A DNA stretch of 64,000 nt from an uncultured bacterium (GCA_947647735.1 CANSLJ010000019.1:19853-83852); one strand, 5' to 3'; positions 48,254 through 56,853 are shown, numbered from the stretch's first letter. Translations and numbers: made by a program. The notes: a model not told the origin generated them from the sequence alone.

Positions 48254-50164
48254 ATGCACATCCTATCCAGAATCCATAACCTTTCCACCCGTAAAAAACG
48301 ATTCCTTGTTCTGCCCTTTGCCTGCCTGCTTTTTCTTGCAGGATTTTCCGCTTTTTTTCTCTCGCAGAACGCCGCCTCTTATTTTGCAGACGCCTCCTAC
48401 AATAAACTCTGCCGGGAGATCTTTCGGAGCGAACTTACCGGTAACACCCTGACGCTCCACTATACGCTTCAGAATCCGGCAGATTACGGCATCTATGAGG
48501 ATGAAGCGCGCCTTCCCGTCTATTCCGCCGAAAACCGTGCCCTTTCCGGCGCCGCCGTTACGGACTGGTCAGAGCGGCTTTCCGCTATCGATCGGGAAAA
48601 ACTGTCTGATGAAAACAGATACAGCTATACACTGCTCACCCGTTATCTCGCCCTTCAGCAATCCCTGTCCGCCTATAGCTGCCACGAAGAACCGTTCTCC
48701 CCCAACAGCGGCATGCAGCAGACGCTCCCTGTCCTGTTTTCCGAATACCGGTTTACAAGGCGCAAAGATATCGACGATTACCTGTCCCTGCTCTCCCAGA
48801 CCGGCGATTATTTTCAGGGCCTCCTTGCCTATGAACGTGAAAAAGCAGATGCCGGACTTTTCATGTCCGAAGACAGCGCAGACGCATTGATCAGCGGGTG
48901 TGAGGATTTTATCACGGAAGATTCCATAAACAACGGTTCCCACTTTTTAGTGGATTCTTTTGCCGCCCGCCTTCTGGAGTTTCAGAAGACATATCCTGAA
49001 CTGCTCAGCGAAGAAGCCTTTGACACTTATTATCAGGAAAACGTAAGAATCTTAAAAGAAGATGTGATGCCTGCCTATCAGATGCTTGCAGAAGAAATGA
49101 CACAGTTGTCAGAAAATGTCTGTCACAGCGACACCACAGGCGGGCCCGATCGCTCCGCCGATTCTGATCTCGCCGGCAATCCCGGTGGTTCCGGTAAAAT
49201 CTCAGAAAAACAGAAGCACTACAGCCTTCTGATACAAAAATCTACCGGCTCATACCGCTCTCCGGAGGAGATCAGAGAAATGCTCTATGCACAGTTTGAT
49301 ACCCTGCACGCAGAACTGATAAACCTCAGAAAACAGGCGCAGGCCTCCCAAACCTCCGCCCGGCATACCCATCCTCTCTCTGTGGAAGACATCCTCGCCT
49401 TTTTGCAGGAGGATATGAAGGAGGATTTTCCCTCCCTCCTGTCCGGCTCTTCGGAACAGTCAAAGAGTCCGCTAAAAAAACAGCTTCCCGCTGTCTCCTG
49501 TGACATCAAATATATCTCCAAAAGCCTGTCCGCATCCAGCGCACCGGCTTTTTACCTGACGCCGCCGATGGATGCCTTCGATAAAAACGTGATCTATATC
49601 AACCCGGACTCTTCTTTAGAAGGCGCCGCTCTTTTTACCACCCTTGCCCACGAAGGCTTTCCCGGCCACCTTTACCAGACCGTTTATGCAAGAGAAAGCG
49701 GCATTGCGGACCGCCAAAACCCGCTGCGCGGCATTCTTGATTATCCGGGATACTGCGAGGGCTGGGCGCTTTATGTAGAACTGTGTTCTTATGACTATGC
49801 AGCCAGTTATTATACTGTTGATACGGAAGTTCTGAAAACCGCCCGTTCTCTGGAGCTTTGTCTATGCGCCCTGCTGGACCTTCATATTCATTATTATGGG
49901 CTTACCCTCCCTCAGGCGCAGGCTCTTCTTGCAGGTTTCGGTATTTCCGAAGATGCCGCAGCGAATATTTATTCCTATATTGAGCAGGAACCCGCAAACT
50001 ATCTGAAATATTATCTCAGCTACCTTGAGATCCTGTCCTTAAAGCAGGAAGCTGAAACGCTCTGGAAGGATGCCTATTCAGACTATCGTTTTCACCAGTT
50101 TTATCTGGATGCAGGCCCTTCGGACTTTCTGTCTTTGTATGAGCGGCTGCTGGCGGAACAATAA
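48254..50164 (+). CDS. DUF885 family zinc metallopeptidase, membrane-anchored
   Basis: 636 residues with an N-terminal signal anchor (about 16-37). The zinc site is HEGFPGH (H466 to H472) and the third ligand is probably E502 in YPGYCEGWALYVE, the M3-like pattern of DUF885. Probably an extracytoplasmic peptidase of unknown substrate. A Gly/Ser-rich insert (about 295-320) lies in the middle. Its TAA stop at 50164 is three bases from a relict spmB stop codon. Confidence 0.87.
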   Translation: MHILSRIHNLSTRKKRFLVLPFACLLFLAGFSAFFLSQNAASYFADASYNKLCREIFRSELTGNTLTLHYTLQNPADYGIYEDEARLPVYSAENRALSGAAVTDWSERLSAIDREKLSDENRYSYTLLTRYLALQQSLSAYSCHEEPFSPNSGMQQTLPVLFSEYRFTRRKDIDDYLSLLSQTGDYFQGLLAYEREKADAGLFMSEDSADALISGCEDFITEDSINNGSHFLVDSFAARLLEFQKTYPELLSEEAFDTYYQENVRILKEDVMPAYQMLAEEMTQLSENVCHSDTTGGPDRSADSDLAGNPGGSGKISEKQKHYSLLIQKSTGSYRSPEEIREMLYAQFDTLHAELINLRKQAQASQTSARHTHPLSVEDILAFLQEDMKEDFPSLLSGSSEQSKSPLKKQLPAVSCDIKYISKSLSASSAPAFYLTPPMDAFDKNVIYINPDSSLEGAALFTTLAHEGFPGHLYQTVYARESGIADRQNPLRGILDYPGYCEGWALYVELCSYDYAASYYTVDTEVLKTARSLELCLCALLDLHIHYYGLTLPQAQALLAGFGISEDAAANIYSYIEQEPANYLKYYLSYLEILSLKQEAETLWKDAYSDYRFHQFYLDAGPSDFLSLYERLLAEQ

Positions 50165-50185
50165 GTATCACAGACACCATACCAT

Positions 50186-50223
50186 CACTACGCTTGCCGC
50201 AATCCCCACACCTGTGGCAAGCA
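50186..50223. repeat. Left 38-bp direct repeat bounding the defence island (relict spmB 3' end)
   Basis: Matches 54353-54390 at 37 of 38 bases (mismatch at 50210). Contains a 10-bp imperfect inverted repeat (50192-50201 with 50213-50222). Read on the minus strand in the spmB frame, the codons continue past the repeat as VVMVWCL and stop at TGA (50168-50170). Confidence 0.9.
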
Positions 50224-50230
50224 ACATCTA

Positions 50231-50635
50231 TCATGCAAAAATAATAAACGGTTCATCATAATACGGAATCAAGGAATCATGTGTCAAAAACATTATATTT
50301 TCTGCCTTTGCCTGAGCAACCATTATTCTATCAAAGGGATCATTATGTCTTGGTGCACTCTCGTGTCGTTTTAATGTTTCCAATGCCGAAACATGTTTAT
50401 TAAAAACAGGCAATACAATATATCCGCTTTCTTCACATCCCTTTTCCAGAAGACTTCCATCAATGCGCAGTTTATCCGGATGCAACATGTGCTTTATTGT
50501 GATTTCCCACACAGAAGCTGTACTGTAATATATTACATTTCCTTTATCAAGAATGATATCTCTTGCCTGTTTGGGTAATTTAGGATCATTTAATACAGCC
50601 CAAATAGCTATATGTGTATCTATCAACACTTTCAT
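50231..50635 (-). CDS. PIN domain toxin, VapC-like
   Basis: 134 residues. Putative ribonuclease with the PIN acidic residues in MKVLIDTHIAIW (D6), ASVWEITIKH and NDPFDRIMVAQA. Its ATG overlaps the upstream antitoxin stop (ATGA). Its stop codon is 7 bp from the left direct repeat, so it abuts the island edge. AT-rich like the rest of the island. Confidence 0.9.
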   Translation of the reverse strand: MKVLIDTHIAIWAVLNDPKLPKQARDIILDKGNVIYYSTASVWEITIKHMLHPDKLRIDGSLLEKGCEESGYIVLPVFNKHVSALETLKRHESAPRHNDPFDRIMVAQAKAENIMFLTHDSLIPYYDEPFIIFA

Positions 50636-50889
50636 ATACCATTTACCCCAAACATTTCTGCAATCTCATTATTACACTCGTCTATATCGTAATCTGCATC
50701 AATAAGGTCCAGACCTTCCAAACTGCCAAGCCTATGAATGCCATTTCTTTCCATTGCTAATTTATTATTATCCTTTTTCGCCATTTGATCAGTTCTCATA
50801 AAACGCTGAATCATATCAAGTAAAAACTGTAAGTTATCATCAGACAATCCCTCAAGGGATTGAATCACCTGGCTCTGCAATACTGTCAT
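50632..50889 (-). CDS. Putative antitoxin partner of the VapC-like toxin
   Basis: 85 residues, probable antitoxin by position (directly upstream, 4-bp overlap) and size. The N-terminal half is helical (QSLEGLSDDNLQFLLDMIQRF), the acidic C-terminal part (DLIDADYDIDECNNEIAEMFG) may bind the toxin. No clear DNA-binding motif is seen. GAAGGTGG lies 8 bases before the ATG at 50889, so the longer ORF starting at 50946 is not used. Confidence 0.8.
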   Translation of the reverse strand: MTVLQSQVIQSLEGLSDDNLQFLLDMIQRFMRTDQMAKKDNNKLAMERNGIHRLGSLEGLDLIDADYDIDECNNEIAEMFGVNGI

Positions 50890-50989
50890 ATCAATTACCA
50901 CCTTCCTCATATATTTTTGTAACAATAGACACAACTTTATTAACATAACAAAGTTACAACCCTCATTTCAAATGGCAGGATTGATTTTA

Positions 50990-51047
50990 GCCCCTCCGGG
51001 GCATGATACCAGTTCCGTGTATTCCGTTCGCCCCAGCTCTGCTGGGG
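50990..51047. other. Two perfect GC-rich stem-loops in an AT-rich spacer
   Basis: GCCCC/GGGGC (50990-51002, 3-base loop) and CCCCAGC/GCTGGGG (51031-51047, 3-base loop). They lie 114-171 bp past the stop of the SIR2 gene and before the antitoxin. No T-run follows on the minus strand. They may separate the two units, or be part of a structured RNA. The remainder of the 271-bp spacer is AT-rich with nothing recognised. Confidence 0.6.
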
Positions 51048-51160
51048 GTAATAGACCGGATCAATTAAAAATTTATAAATCTTCTTTCCAAAATATATCG
51101 AATAACAAATGACCAGTTAATTATTAAATAATTAATTACTATTTATACAGATTCATCCCC

Positions 51161-54100
51161 TTAATTCTCTGAATTTAATGTATCTGCAAAATAACGAAAA
51201 TAAATATCTAAAAGTTCCCGATCAATTTGACTAATATTATATGCTACAACAAATCTTTCTGCAATATTCCTTCTTGTAGATTGTTTACCAGATATCTCCT
51301 TCAGAAGATTAGGTGTACATAACTTAACCCAGTTTACATCAAAAAAGCTATAATCAAAGTTTTCATAATCTATGAGCCATAAAGCAGATTTAATATTTTG
51401 TTCTTTCACAATATTGAGTAAACTTTCTGTATCAACAATAAGCCCTTTCAGATATAATTCAACAAGACCAAATATTAATGAATCATCATTTTGATTTCGT
51501 ATCATAAATGGAGTTTCTTGCTTTGTCCCATTTTTTAACTTTTTATTTTCATAGCAGGAATAAATAATTCGCTCAGCATTTTTATCAGGTGCTAATATAT
51601 TTTTGTTTACTAATAAACAATAAAAATCTATATCCAATTTTTCTTTTTTCAATTTCCAATCTTTATAAGCCAAACTGATTATATTTTTGCATTCGTCTCC
51701 AACATAGGGATACATTTCTACACATAACATTTTGCACTCATCAGAAATCAGCTTTGAAATGATATCTTTATCATCAAATAAATGCCCATATTTCTGACTT
51801 ATCCATGCACTTTGAAGAACCAAATTAATGTGTTTTAGCGATTCGGCTTTATTATCACACAAATACACAAGTTCCTTATCCAAAAGAGATTTAATATATC
51901 TGACATTATCATTTGTTAACAAGCCTTGCAACTCAGCATTTTTTATAAATAGAATTAGTATATTTTTATAAGTTCCATAATCATTACCAACTATCCATTT
52001 ATTAATCTTATCAAATGTTTTATCCACTACATTGCTATTAAGCTTACTATGCCCCAACAACAAAACTGCCTTCCAGAACACATTATCCCCTAAAAAGATG
52101 CTCTTTACTGGTCTCTTTTTATATTTAATAACTACGGTCAATAAATAATCTATTGCATCTTCTTCCAATGGAAGATTTATAGTAATGTTTTGTAGTAGTC
52201 TTTGTAAATTTTTTATCTCCTCAAATCTGAGCGCTATCATTAAATCAAATTTATTTAACGTATTCGCATGTATATTTCCGTTTTTAATACTATCGTTAGA
52301 AGCATCCATCTCACCTGTCATTACCGATCCAAAAATACTTTGAAAATATATTCTAAAAATCTCCCTGTTTTCTGCATATTGATCAACTGTCAGTTGATTT
52401 AGAACAATATAATTATAATAATTTTCCATACTTCTTCTCATAGAAGCAAATGCTGCTGTTCCACTGAAAAATATATAATTTGCTTTCGCCTGTTCTCTTA
52501 CTTTTTCAGATGTCAAATATGCATCTTGAAATAATGTATATGCTATATTAAAAGTATAAATATCTTTCAGAATTTTATTATTACCGCCAAAATCAGGCAA
52601 ACTTCTATATGTTCTATCCAAATTAATTGATTTTATTTCTTCACCTACTATCTTGGCATCTTCAATATTTACGCCGCTAATTATACCCTCTCTATCACTA
52701 ACTATCTTTCCCACATAAAAACGATTCATTTCAGCTATAAAATATCGGAAATATTCTTGGTGTCTATAAAAAATATTGGCAGCCATCTTAAAGCAATTAT
52801 AAGCATCAAGATATTCTTTTAATACATAATAAATATATCCTTGTTCCATATATAACTGAGGCCGACTCTCCGCAAGGTGAGAATTATTTTTATCAATAAT
52901 ATTTTCTAATGCCTGATAGTCAAAAGTATTAATCGCCTCAAACCATTCAGGCGTGTCATAATTCGTCAATTCTATACTATCCCGACGCCACTCGCTACTA
53001 TTCTTTAATGGACTGTATAGTTCTATATAACGCACATCACTTTTAACAAGAATATCCCAAATTGTCTTTATTTTTTCTCTATCATTTTTCTCCGGCCTAA
53101 ACCCTTTCAACAACTTGCCGATGTGCTCATTTATCTTCATTTCATCTTCATTTACCACTTGCTTACTGTCTGCTAAACTAATTCTTGTATACTGCTCATA
53201 CGCAAGATTCCTGATAAGTTTACCAGTCTCGTCTGTTCCTTTTACCATATTAAACTCACTTACGCATCCATTCTCAACCCTGATATCAGCTTTATAAAAA
53301 GCAGACTTTATATATCGATCACCTGCAAAATTCATGAACTTAAAAGGTTTTAAATCATCATATAGTTTATCTAACTTTGTAGGCTTGTCTTCAGCTAATA
53401 GCCATTTAAGCATATTAAGGAGATTCAATGTTAAATCATCTTTACTAAAATCTGTCTTCAGCTGAAGAGATGCATACAATACATTGATTCCAAGGTTTTT
53501 ATAGTAGTCCGCTTCATTCGCATCATATTCCTTACCACTTTCAATCAAATATGCTCTCTGAAAGTCTCCATCAAGAATATCTTTTGCCCATGAAAATATT
53601 TGTTTAATATCCGGATCACTAAAAGAATACCCCAGAAATAAAACAACCTTAGTACCGATAATAGATTTTACATAATTTTCAATCAATTTAAAATTTCGTG
53701 AATATGAGAGATAGTCATCTTCTTTCAGTACAAAATTATCATTTTCAAAATCTCCATGTATTTTGATGAGTTCTTTCCCTCCTTTTCTATAAGGGAGATC
53801 CGCATCTTTGCTAACCACACAGATAACTTCGCTATTATCTTCTGCTGCCTTCTCTATCAAATTATCGTAATTTGTCGTGATAATTGTGCGAGTATTCAGT
53901 TCAATAATTTTATCGTGAACCTCATGCTTTGGAAGAAAATCCCCAAATCTAAATACCTTACGCATCAACTGTGTATATTCCTTTTTTCCTCTGGCATTGA
54001 AATAGTATTGCGGAATGCGCAAAAAATCAAGCGGTTCATCACAAATACCTAAATGATCCGCAATTTCTTTTACTGCCTGCCCCCATGTAGGCATTCCGGA

Positions 54101-54223
54101 ACATATAGAAGCTCCTGCTCCAACAAATATAACTAATTGTTCATTATTTCTTGCCACAGTTATAAGTTTTTTAGATTCAATATAATGGTTTAAAATTCCG
54201 TTATCACTTATCACAATCATCAT
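51161..54223 (-). CDS. SIR2-domain protein, probable NAD-consuming anti-phage defence protein (DSR-like)
   Basis: 1020 residues. The N-terminal SIR2_2 domain (about 20-260) has the NAD-binding loop FVGAGASICSGMP (G35-S39), N118 in ITTNYDNLIE, and H156 in IKIHGDFEN, the Asn/His pair needed for NAD cleavage in related proteins, then LGYSFSDPDIKQIF. The rest (about 270-1020) is a long mostly helical region of unknown fold. Size and layout resemble defence-associated sirtuins such as DSR2, which sense phage proteins and deplete NAD; that function here is inferred. Markedly AT-rich. AGGAG sits just before two ATG codons and a GTG, so the exact start (54223, 54220 or 54214) is open. Promoter at 54277-54306. 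Confidence 0.88.
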   Translation of the reverse strand: MMIVISDNGILNHYIESKKLITVARNNEQLVIFVGAGASICSGMPTWGQAVKEIADHLGICDEPLDFLRIPQYYFNARGKKEYTQLMRKVFRFGDFLPKHEVHDKIIELNTRTIITTNYDNLIEKAAEDNSEVICVVSKDADLPYRKGGKELIKIHGDFENDNFVLKEDDYLSYSRNFKLIENYVKSIIGTKVVLFLGYSFSDPDIKQIFSWAKDILDGDFQRAYLIESGKEYDANEADYYKNLGINVLYASLQLKTDFSKDDLTLNLLNMLKWLLAEDKPTKLDKLYDDLKPFKFMNFAGDRYIKSAFYKADIRVENGCVSEFNMVKGTDETGKLIRNLAYEQYTRISLADSKQVVNEDEMKINEHIGKLLKGFRPEKNDREKIKTIWDILVKSDVRYIELYSPLKNSSEWRRDSIELTNYDTPEWFEAINTFDYQALENIIDKNNSHLAESRPQLYMEQGYIYYVLKEYLDAYNCFKMAANIFYRHQEYFRYFIAEMNRFYVGKIVSDREGIISGVNIEDAKIVGEEIKSINLDRTYRSLPDFGGNNKILKDIYTFNIAYTLFQDAYLTSEKVREQAKANYIFFSGTAAFASMRRSMENYYNYIVLNQLTVDQYAENREIFRIYFQSIFGSVMTGEMDASNDSIKNGNIHANTLNKFDLMIALRFEEIKNLQRLLQNITINLPLEEDAIDYLLTVVIKYKKRPVKSIFLGDNVFWKAVLLLGHSKLNSNVVDKTFDKINKWIVGNDYGTYKNILILFIKNAELQGLLTNDNVRYIKSLLDKELVYLCDNKAESLKHINLVLQSAWISQKYGHLFDDKDIISKLISDECKMLCVEMYPYVGDECKNIISLAYKDWKLKKEKLDIDFYCLLVNKNILAPDKNAERIIYSCYENKKLKNGTKQETPFMIRNQNDDSLIFGLVELYLKGLIVDTESLLNIVKEQNIKSALWLIDYENFDYSFFDVNWVKLCTPNLLKEISGKQSTRRNIAERFVVAYNISQIDRELLDIYFRYFADTLNSEN

Positions 54224-54276
54224 ACTCCTGTATTTTTCATTTTCATCTGTGGGAAAAATAGAATTTATCTGTTTTC

Positions 54277-54306
54277 ATTATAACATACTTTAAAAGATTC
54301 TCACAA
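54277..54306 (-). promoter_or_regulatory. Predicted promoter of the SIR2 gene
   Basis: On the minus strand: -35 TTGTGA (54306-54301), 18-bp spacer, -10 TATAAT (54282-54277). It lies inside the island, between the right repeat and the gene, so the gene need not rely on read-through from spmB. Confidence 0.6.
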
Positions 54307-54331
54307 ACCTTTCTTTCACTGTCCTTTTCTT

Positions 54332-54853
54332 CTACAGCATCATCTCCGTAAGCACTACGCTTGCCGCAATCCCCACGCCTGTGGCAAGCAGTGCCCCCGG
54401 CAGCGTCCACCTCGTCTTTTTCACCCTCGCCGCCATATAGTAAACGCTCATCGTATAAAAGCAGGTCTCCGTACAGCTCATCATGATCGACGTCAAAAGC
54501 CCCGTTCGGGAATCCGGCCCGTACTCTTCAAAAATATCCAGCACCAGCCCGGTTGCCGCCGAAGAAGAAAACATTTTGATAAACACAAGCGGAACAAATT
54601 CCGCGCCTATCCCCGCCCGCTCGGTAATGCCCCCGAAAAGCGCCCCCAGCATCGAGAGAAAACCGGAGGCTCTGAGCACTCCCACCGCGATCATCAGTCC
54701 CACCAGCGTCGGCAGTACCGTCACAACGGTTTTCAATCCGTCCATCGCCCCTTTCACAAAGGCATCATACACGTCGACCTTATTCAGGACGCCATTTAAT
54801 ACGATATAAAAGATCAGTGCAGGGATAATGATCACCGAAAGCCGCATCAACAT
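54332..54853 (-). CDS. spmB: Spore maturation protein SpmB, 3' end rebuilt by the island
   Basis: 173 residues, nucleoside-recognition (gate) domain membrane protein needed with SpmA for spore core dehydration. Segments GLKTVVTVLPTLVGLMIAVGVLRASG, SSAATGLVLDIFEEYGPDSRTG and MSCTETCFYTMSVYY are typical. The last codons differ from the relict copy at 50168-50223: here the frame ends VVLTEMML, there VVMVWCL. The reading frame is open, so function is probably kept. Overlaps spmA by 7 bp. Confidence 0.93.
   Translation of the reverse strand: MLMRLSVIIIPALIFYIVLNGVLNKVDVYDAFVKGAMDGLKTVVTVLPTLVGLMIAVGVLRASGFLSMLGALFGGITERAGIGAEFVPLVFIKMFSSSAATGLVLDIFEEYGPDSRTGLLTSIMMSCTETCFYTMSVYYMAARVKKTRWTLPGALLATGVGIAASVVLTEMML
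54353..54390. repeat. Right 38-bp direct repeat, inside spmB
   Basis: The partner of 50186-50223 (37/38). It encodes the SpmB residues ATGVGIAAS near the C-terminus. Its position inside a gene and the second copy 4167 bp away are the main evidence for the island. Confidence 0.9.
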
Positions 54854-55476
54854 CCGTTTTTCCTCCCGTACCGCATCTTAATATAAATAATACCCGCTAT
54901 TGTAGAGCAACAGGTGGCGAGAATTGCCGGAAGGATAATGCCGGAAGGGTTCAGGGAACCATATTTACTGCGATAGGCGATCATATTGACCGGGATCAGC
55001 TGCAGGGATGAAATATTCAGGATCAAAAAAGCGCACATGGCGTCGCTTGCCGCACGATTTCCGTTTTTCCTCCGGCCTGCCGTTTCATATCCTGCCATTC
55101 CCCGCTCCTCCTCAAGCTTTGCCAGCTCCTCCATCGCCTTTAAGCCGGCCGGCGTACAGGCCCAGCCCAGCCCCAGAATATTCGCCACCAGATTTGTGGC
55201 AATGTAGCCCCTTGCCGGGTGCTGCTCTGGCACATCGGGAAACAGATAACTGATGAAAGGCTGCAGCTTTCCCGTAAATTTATCGATCAGTCCCGCCTGT
55301 CCCGCAATTTCCATCAGCCCTACCCAGAGCGCCATCGCTCCCGCCATCGTTATGCAGAGCGTCACCGCCGACTCCGCATACTCCAGGCAGGCGTTGGAAA
55401 CCGCCTCCATATTCCCGGTAAACAACGCATAAATAATGCCGATCAGCAGCATGCCCGCCCAAATATAATTCAACAT
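54847..55476 (-). CDS. spmA: Spore maturation protein SpmA
   Basis: 209 residues, membrane protein of the nucleoside-recognition family. NLVANILGLGWACTPAGLKAMEELAKL and MCAFLILNISSLQLIPVNMIAYRSKYGS are the family segments. It works with SpmB in spore maturation. Its end overlaps the spmB start by 7 bp. Its presence shows the organism can sporulate or descends from a spore-former. Confidence 0.95.
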   Translation of the reverse strand: MLNYIWAGMLLIGIIYALFTGNMEAVSNACLEYAESAVTLCITMAGAMALWVGLMEIAGQAGLIDKFTGKLQPFISYLFPDVPEQHPARGYIATNLVANILGLGWACTPAGLKAMEELAKLEEERGMAGYETAGRRKNGNRAASDAMCAFLILNISSLQLIPVNMIAYRSKYGSLNPSGIILPAILATCCSTIAGIIYIKMRYGRKNGC

Positions 55477-55575
55477 ATATTTTCCCCTTAAAAGACTGTT
55501 TTTATATCTTTATGCGCCTGTCCCGCAAAACTTGACCTTCCGGCTGATATTTTCTTACATCCCACAGTCCGTTTT

Positions 55576-55612
55576 GCAAAAAGACCGTATACGGCATAAC
55601 TCGTATACGGTC
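55576..55612 (-). terminator. Terminator of the epimerase gene
   Basis: An 11-bp perfect stem (GACCGTATACG, 55583-55593, with 55602-55612) followed on the minus strand by TTTTT (55582-55578 region), about 45 bp past the epimerase stop. Confidence 0.85.
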
Positions 55613-55658
55613 CTCTCTCAAACACAAAACAGTTCCAAATATATACTTTCATGCATTA

Positions 55659-56534
55659 TCAAAGATCAAATACATGTTTTATAAATTGAAGCGCGCCCTT
55701 CGCGTCTGCATCCAAAGCTGCTTCTGAAGTGTCATCCACCAGATTTCTCCAGACTTTCACCTCCGAGCCGATCGTACCGCCCGGCATAACAAAAGGTTCC
55801 ATCACTGCCGCATGCTGATAATCGATATCGCGAAGCGCCTGCCCTATCTCATCCCAGGGCATCGTTCCCCTGCCGGGCACCTTACGGTTTCTCTCACCTA
55901 AATGCAGGTGGCAGAGCCTGTCTCCGGCTTTTCTGATCGCCGCCGCTATATTGTCCTCCTCTATGCTCATGTGGAACGTATCCAACATGATCTGCACGTT
56001 TTTGCTGCCAACCGCATCCACGTATCTTACGGCCTCATCACAGGTATTTAAAAGATAGCCCTCAAATCTGTTCAGCACTTCCATGCCAAGTACAACATCG
56101 CACTCCTCCGCAACCTTTGCCACCTTTTTCATGTTTGCAATGGATCTCTCCAGATCCCCCTCTTTATCGATCGGTGCGGAGTAATCTACCGGCCAGTAAG
56201 AATACAGGCCGCCGCCAAACATTTTGATATCCATCTTTTTCAGCTTATGTAATGTTTCCATAAAAAACCGGATCGCATTTTCCTGTATTGCAGGATCGGC
56301 AGAACCCAGATTCTGAGACGCCTGGGGACCATATCCTGCTGTCAGGATAACCTTTCTCTCTTTTGCGTAATCGCGCAGTTCATACAACTGCTCGTCTGTC
56401 GTGTATGTATTGTTGAATGCCCCGCAGGAAATCTCCAGAATATCAAATCCCAGATCTGCCACTTTATCAATATATTTTTTATAGTCTGCAAACCATTCCT
56501 TCTCCCAGTACGCAAAATAAATCCCATATTTCAT
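55659..56534 (-). CDS. Ketose 3-epimerase (D-psicose/D-tagatose 3-epimerase type)
   Basis: 291-residue TIM-barrel protein closely resembling D-psicose (allulose) 3-epimerases of Clostridia. Metal ligands E152, D185, H211 and E246 are in MEVLNRFE, MLDTFHM, HLHLGERNRKVPGRG and MEPFVM. It interconverts C3 epimers of ketohexoses such as fructose and psicose. Starts with MKYGIYFAYWEKEW, like the characterised enzymes. Monocistronic, between the acpP terminator and its own terminator. Confidence 0.92.
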   Translation of the reverse strand: MKYGIYFAYWEKEWFADYKKYIDKVADLGFDILEISCGAFNNTYTTDEQLYELRDYAKERKVILTAGYGPQASQNLGSADPAIQENAIRFFMETLHKLKKMDIKMFGGGLYSYWPVDYSAPIDKEGDLERSIANMKKVAKVAEECDVVLGMEVLNRFEGYLLNTCDEAVRYVDAVGSKNVQIMLDTFHMSIEEDNIAAAIRKAGDRLCHLHLGERNRKVPGRGTMPWDEIGQALRDIDYQHAAVMEPFVMPGGTIGSEVKVWRNLVDDTSEAALDADAKGALQFIKHVFDL

Positions 56535-56558
56535 ACCCTTGTCTCCCCCTGTTTTAAT

Positions 56559-56596
56559 AAAACCTTCAGAACATAAACTGTCCTGAAGGTTTTTTA
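56559..56596 (-). terminator. Terminator of acpP
   Basis: AACCTTCAGAACA (56561-56573) pairs with TGTCCTGAAGGTT (56579-56591) with one mismatch; TTTT follows on the minus strand. It is 26 bp past the acpP stop and 27 bp before the epimerase start. Confidence 0.82.
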
Positions 56597-56616
56597 TCTT
56601 TTTTATTCAGTTCTCA

Positions 56617-56853
56617 TTACGCATCGATACCCTGTTCTTTGATAAACCGGATCACATCTCCCACTGTCTTCATATTTTCCAGATCATCAGAGGGGAATTC
56701 CACGCCATACTCCTCTTCACACTGCATTACCAGTTCAAACAGATCCAGAGAATCCGCACCCAGATCGTCCTTAAATGAAGTTTCCTCCGTAATCTCGCTC
56801 GCGCTTACTGTTCCTAACTGCTCTTCTATAAGTGCCGCAACTTTTTCTAACAT
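56617..56853 (-). CDS. acpP: Acyl carrier protein
   Basis: 78 residues. The phosphopantetheine attachment serine is S35 in DDLGADSLDLFELVM. Four-helix fold typical of type II fatty acid synthesis. It stands alone here, without other fab genes. Predicted promoter overlaps the end of rsmI. Confidence 0.97.
   Translation of the reverse strand: MLEKVAALIEEQLGTVSASEITEETSFKDDLGADSLDLFELVMQCEEEYGVEFPSDDLENMKTVGDVIRFIKEQGIDA

Larger units (their letters stand above)
50186..54390. mobile_element. Putative integrated defence island in the 3' end of spmB
   Basis: A 4.2-kb AT-rich segment bounded by 38-bp direct repeats, carrying a VapBC-like pair and a SIR2-domain protein, all on the minus strand. 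The right repeat is inside the last codons of spmB; the left repeat keeps what looks like the displaced spmB end. No integrase, transposase or resolvase gene is present, so mobilisation, if any, would need a factor from elsewhere. The boundaries rest on the repeats and the composition change. Confidence 0.75.

Noticed and set aside
50016-50234. Small minus-strand ORF across the left repeat as a separate gene
   Set aside because: It overlaps the end of the DUF885 gene in another frame. The relict spmB frame explains the conserved part better.
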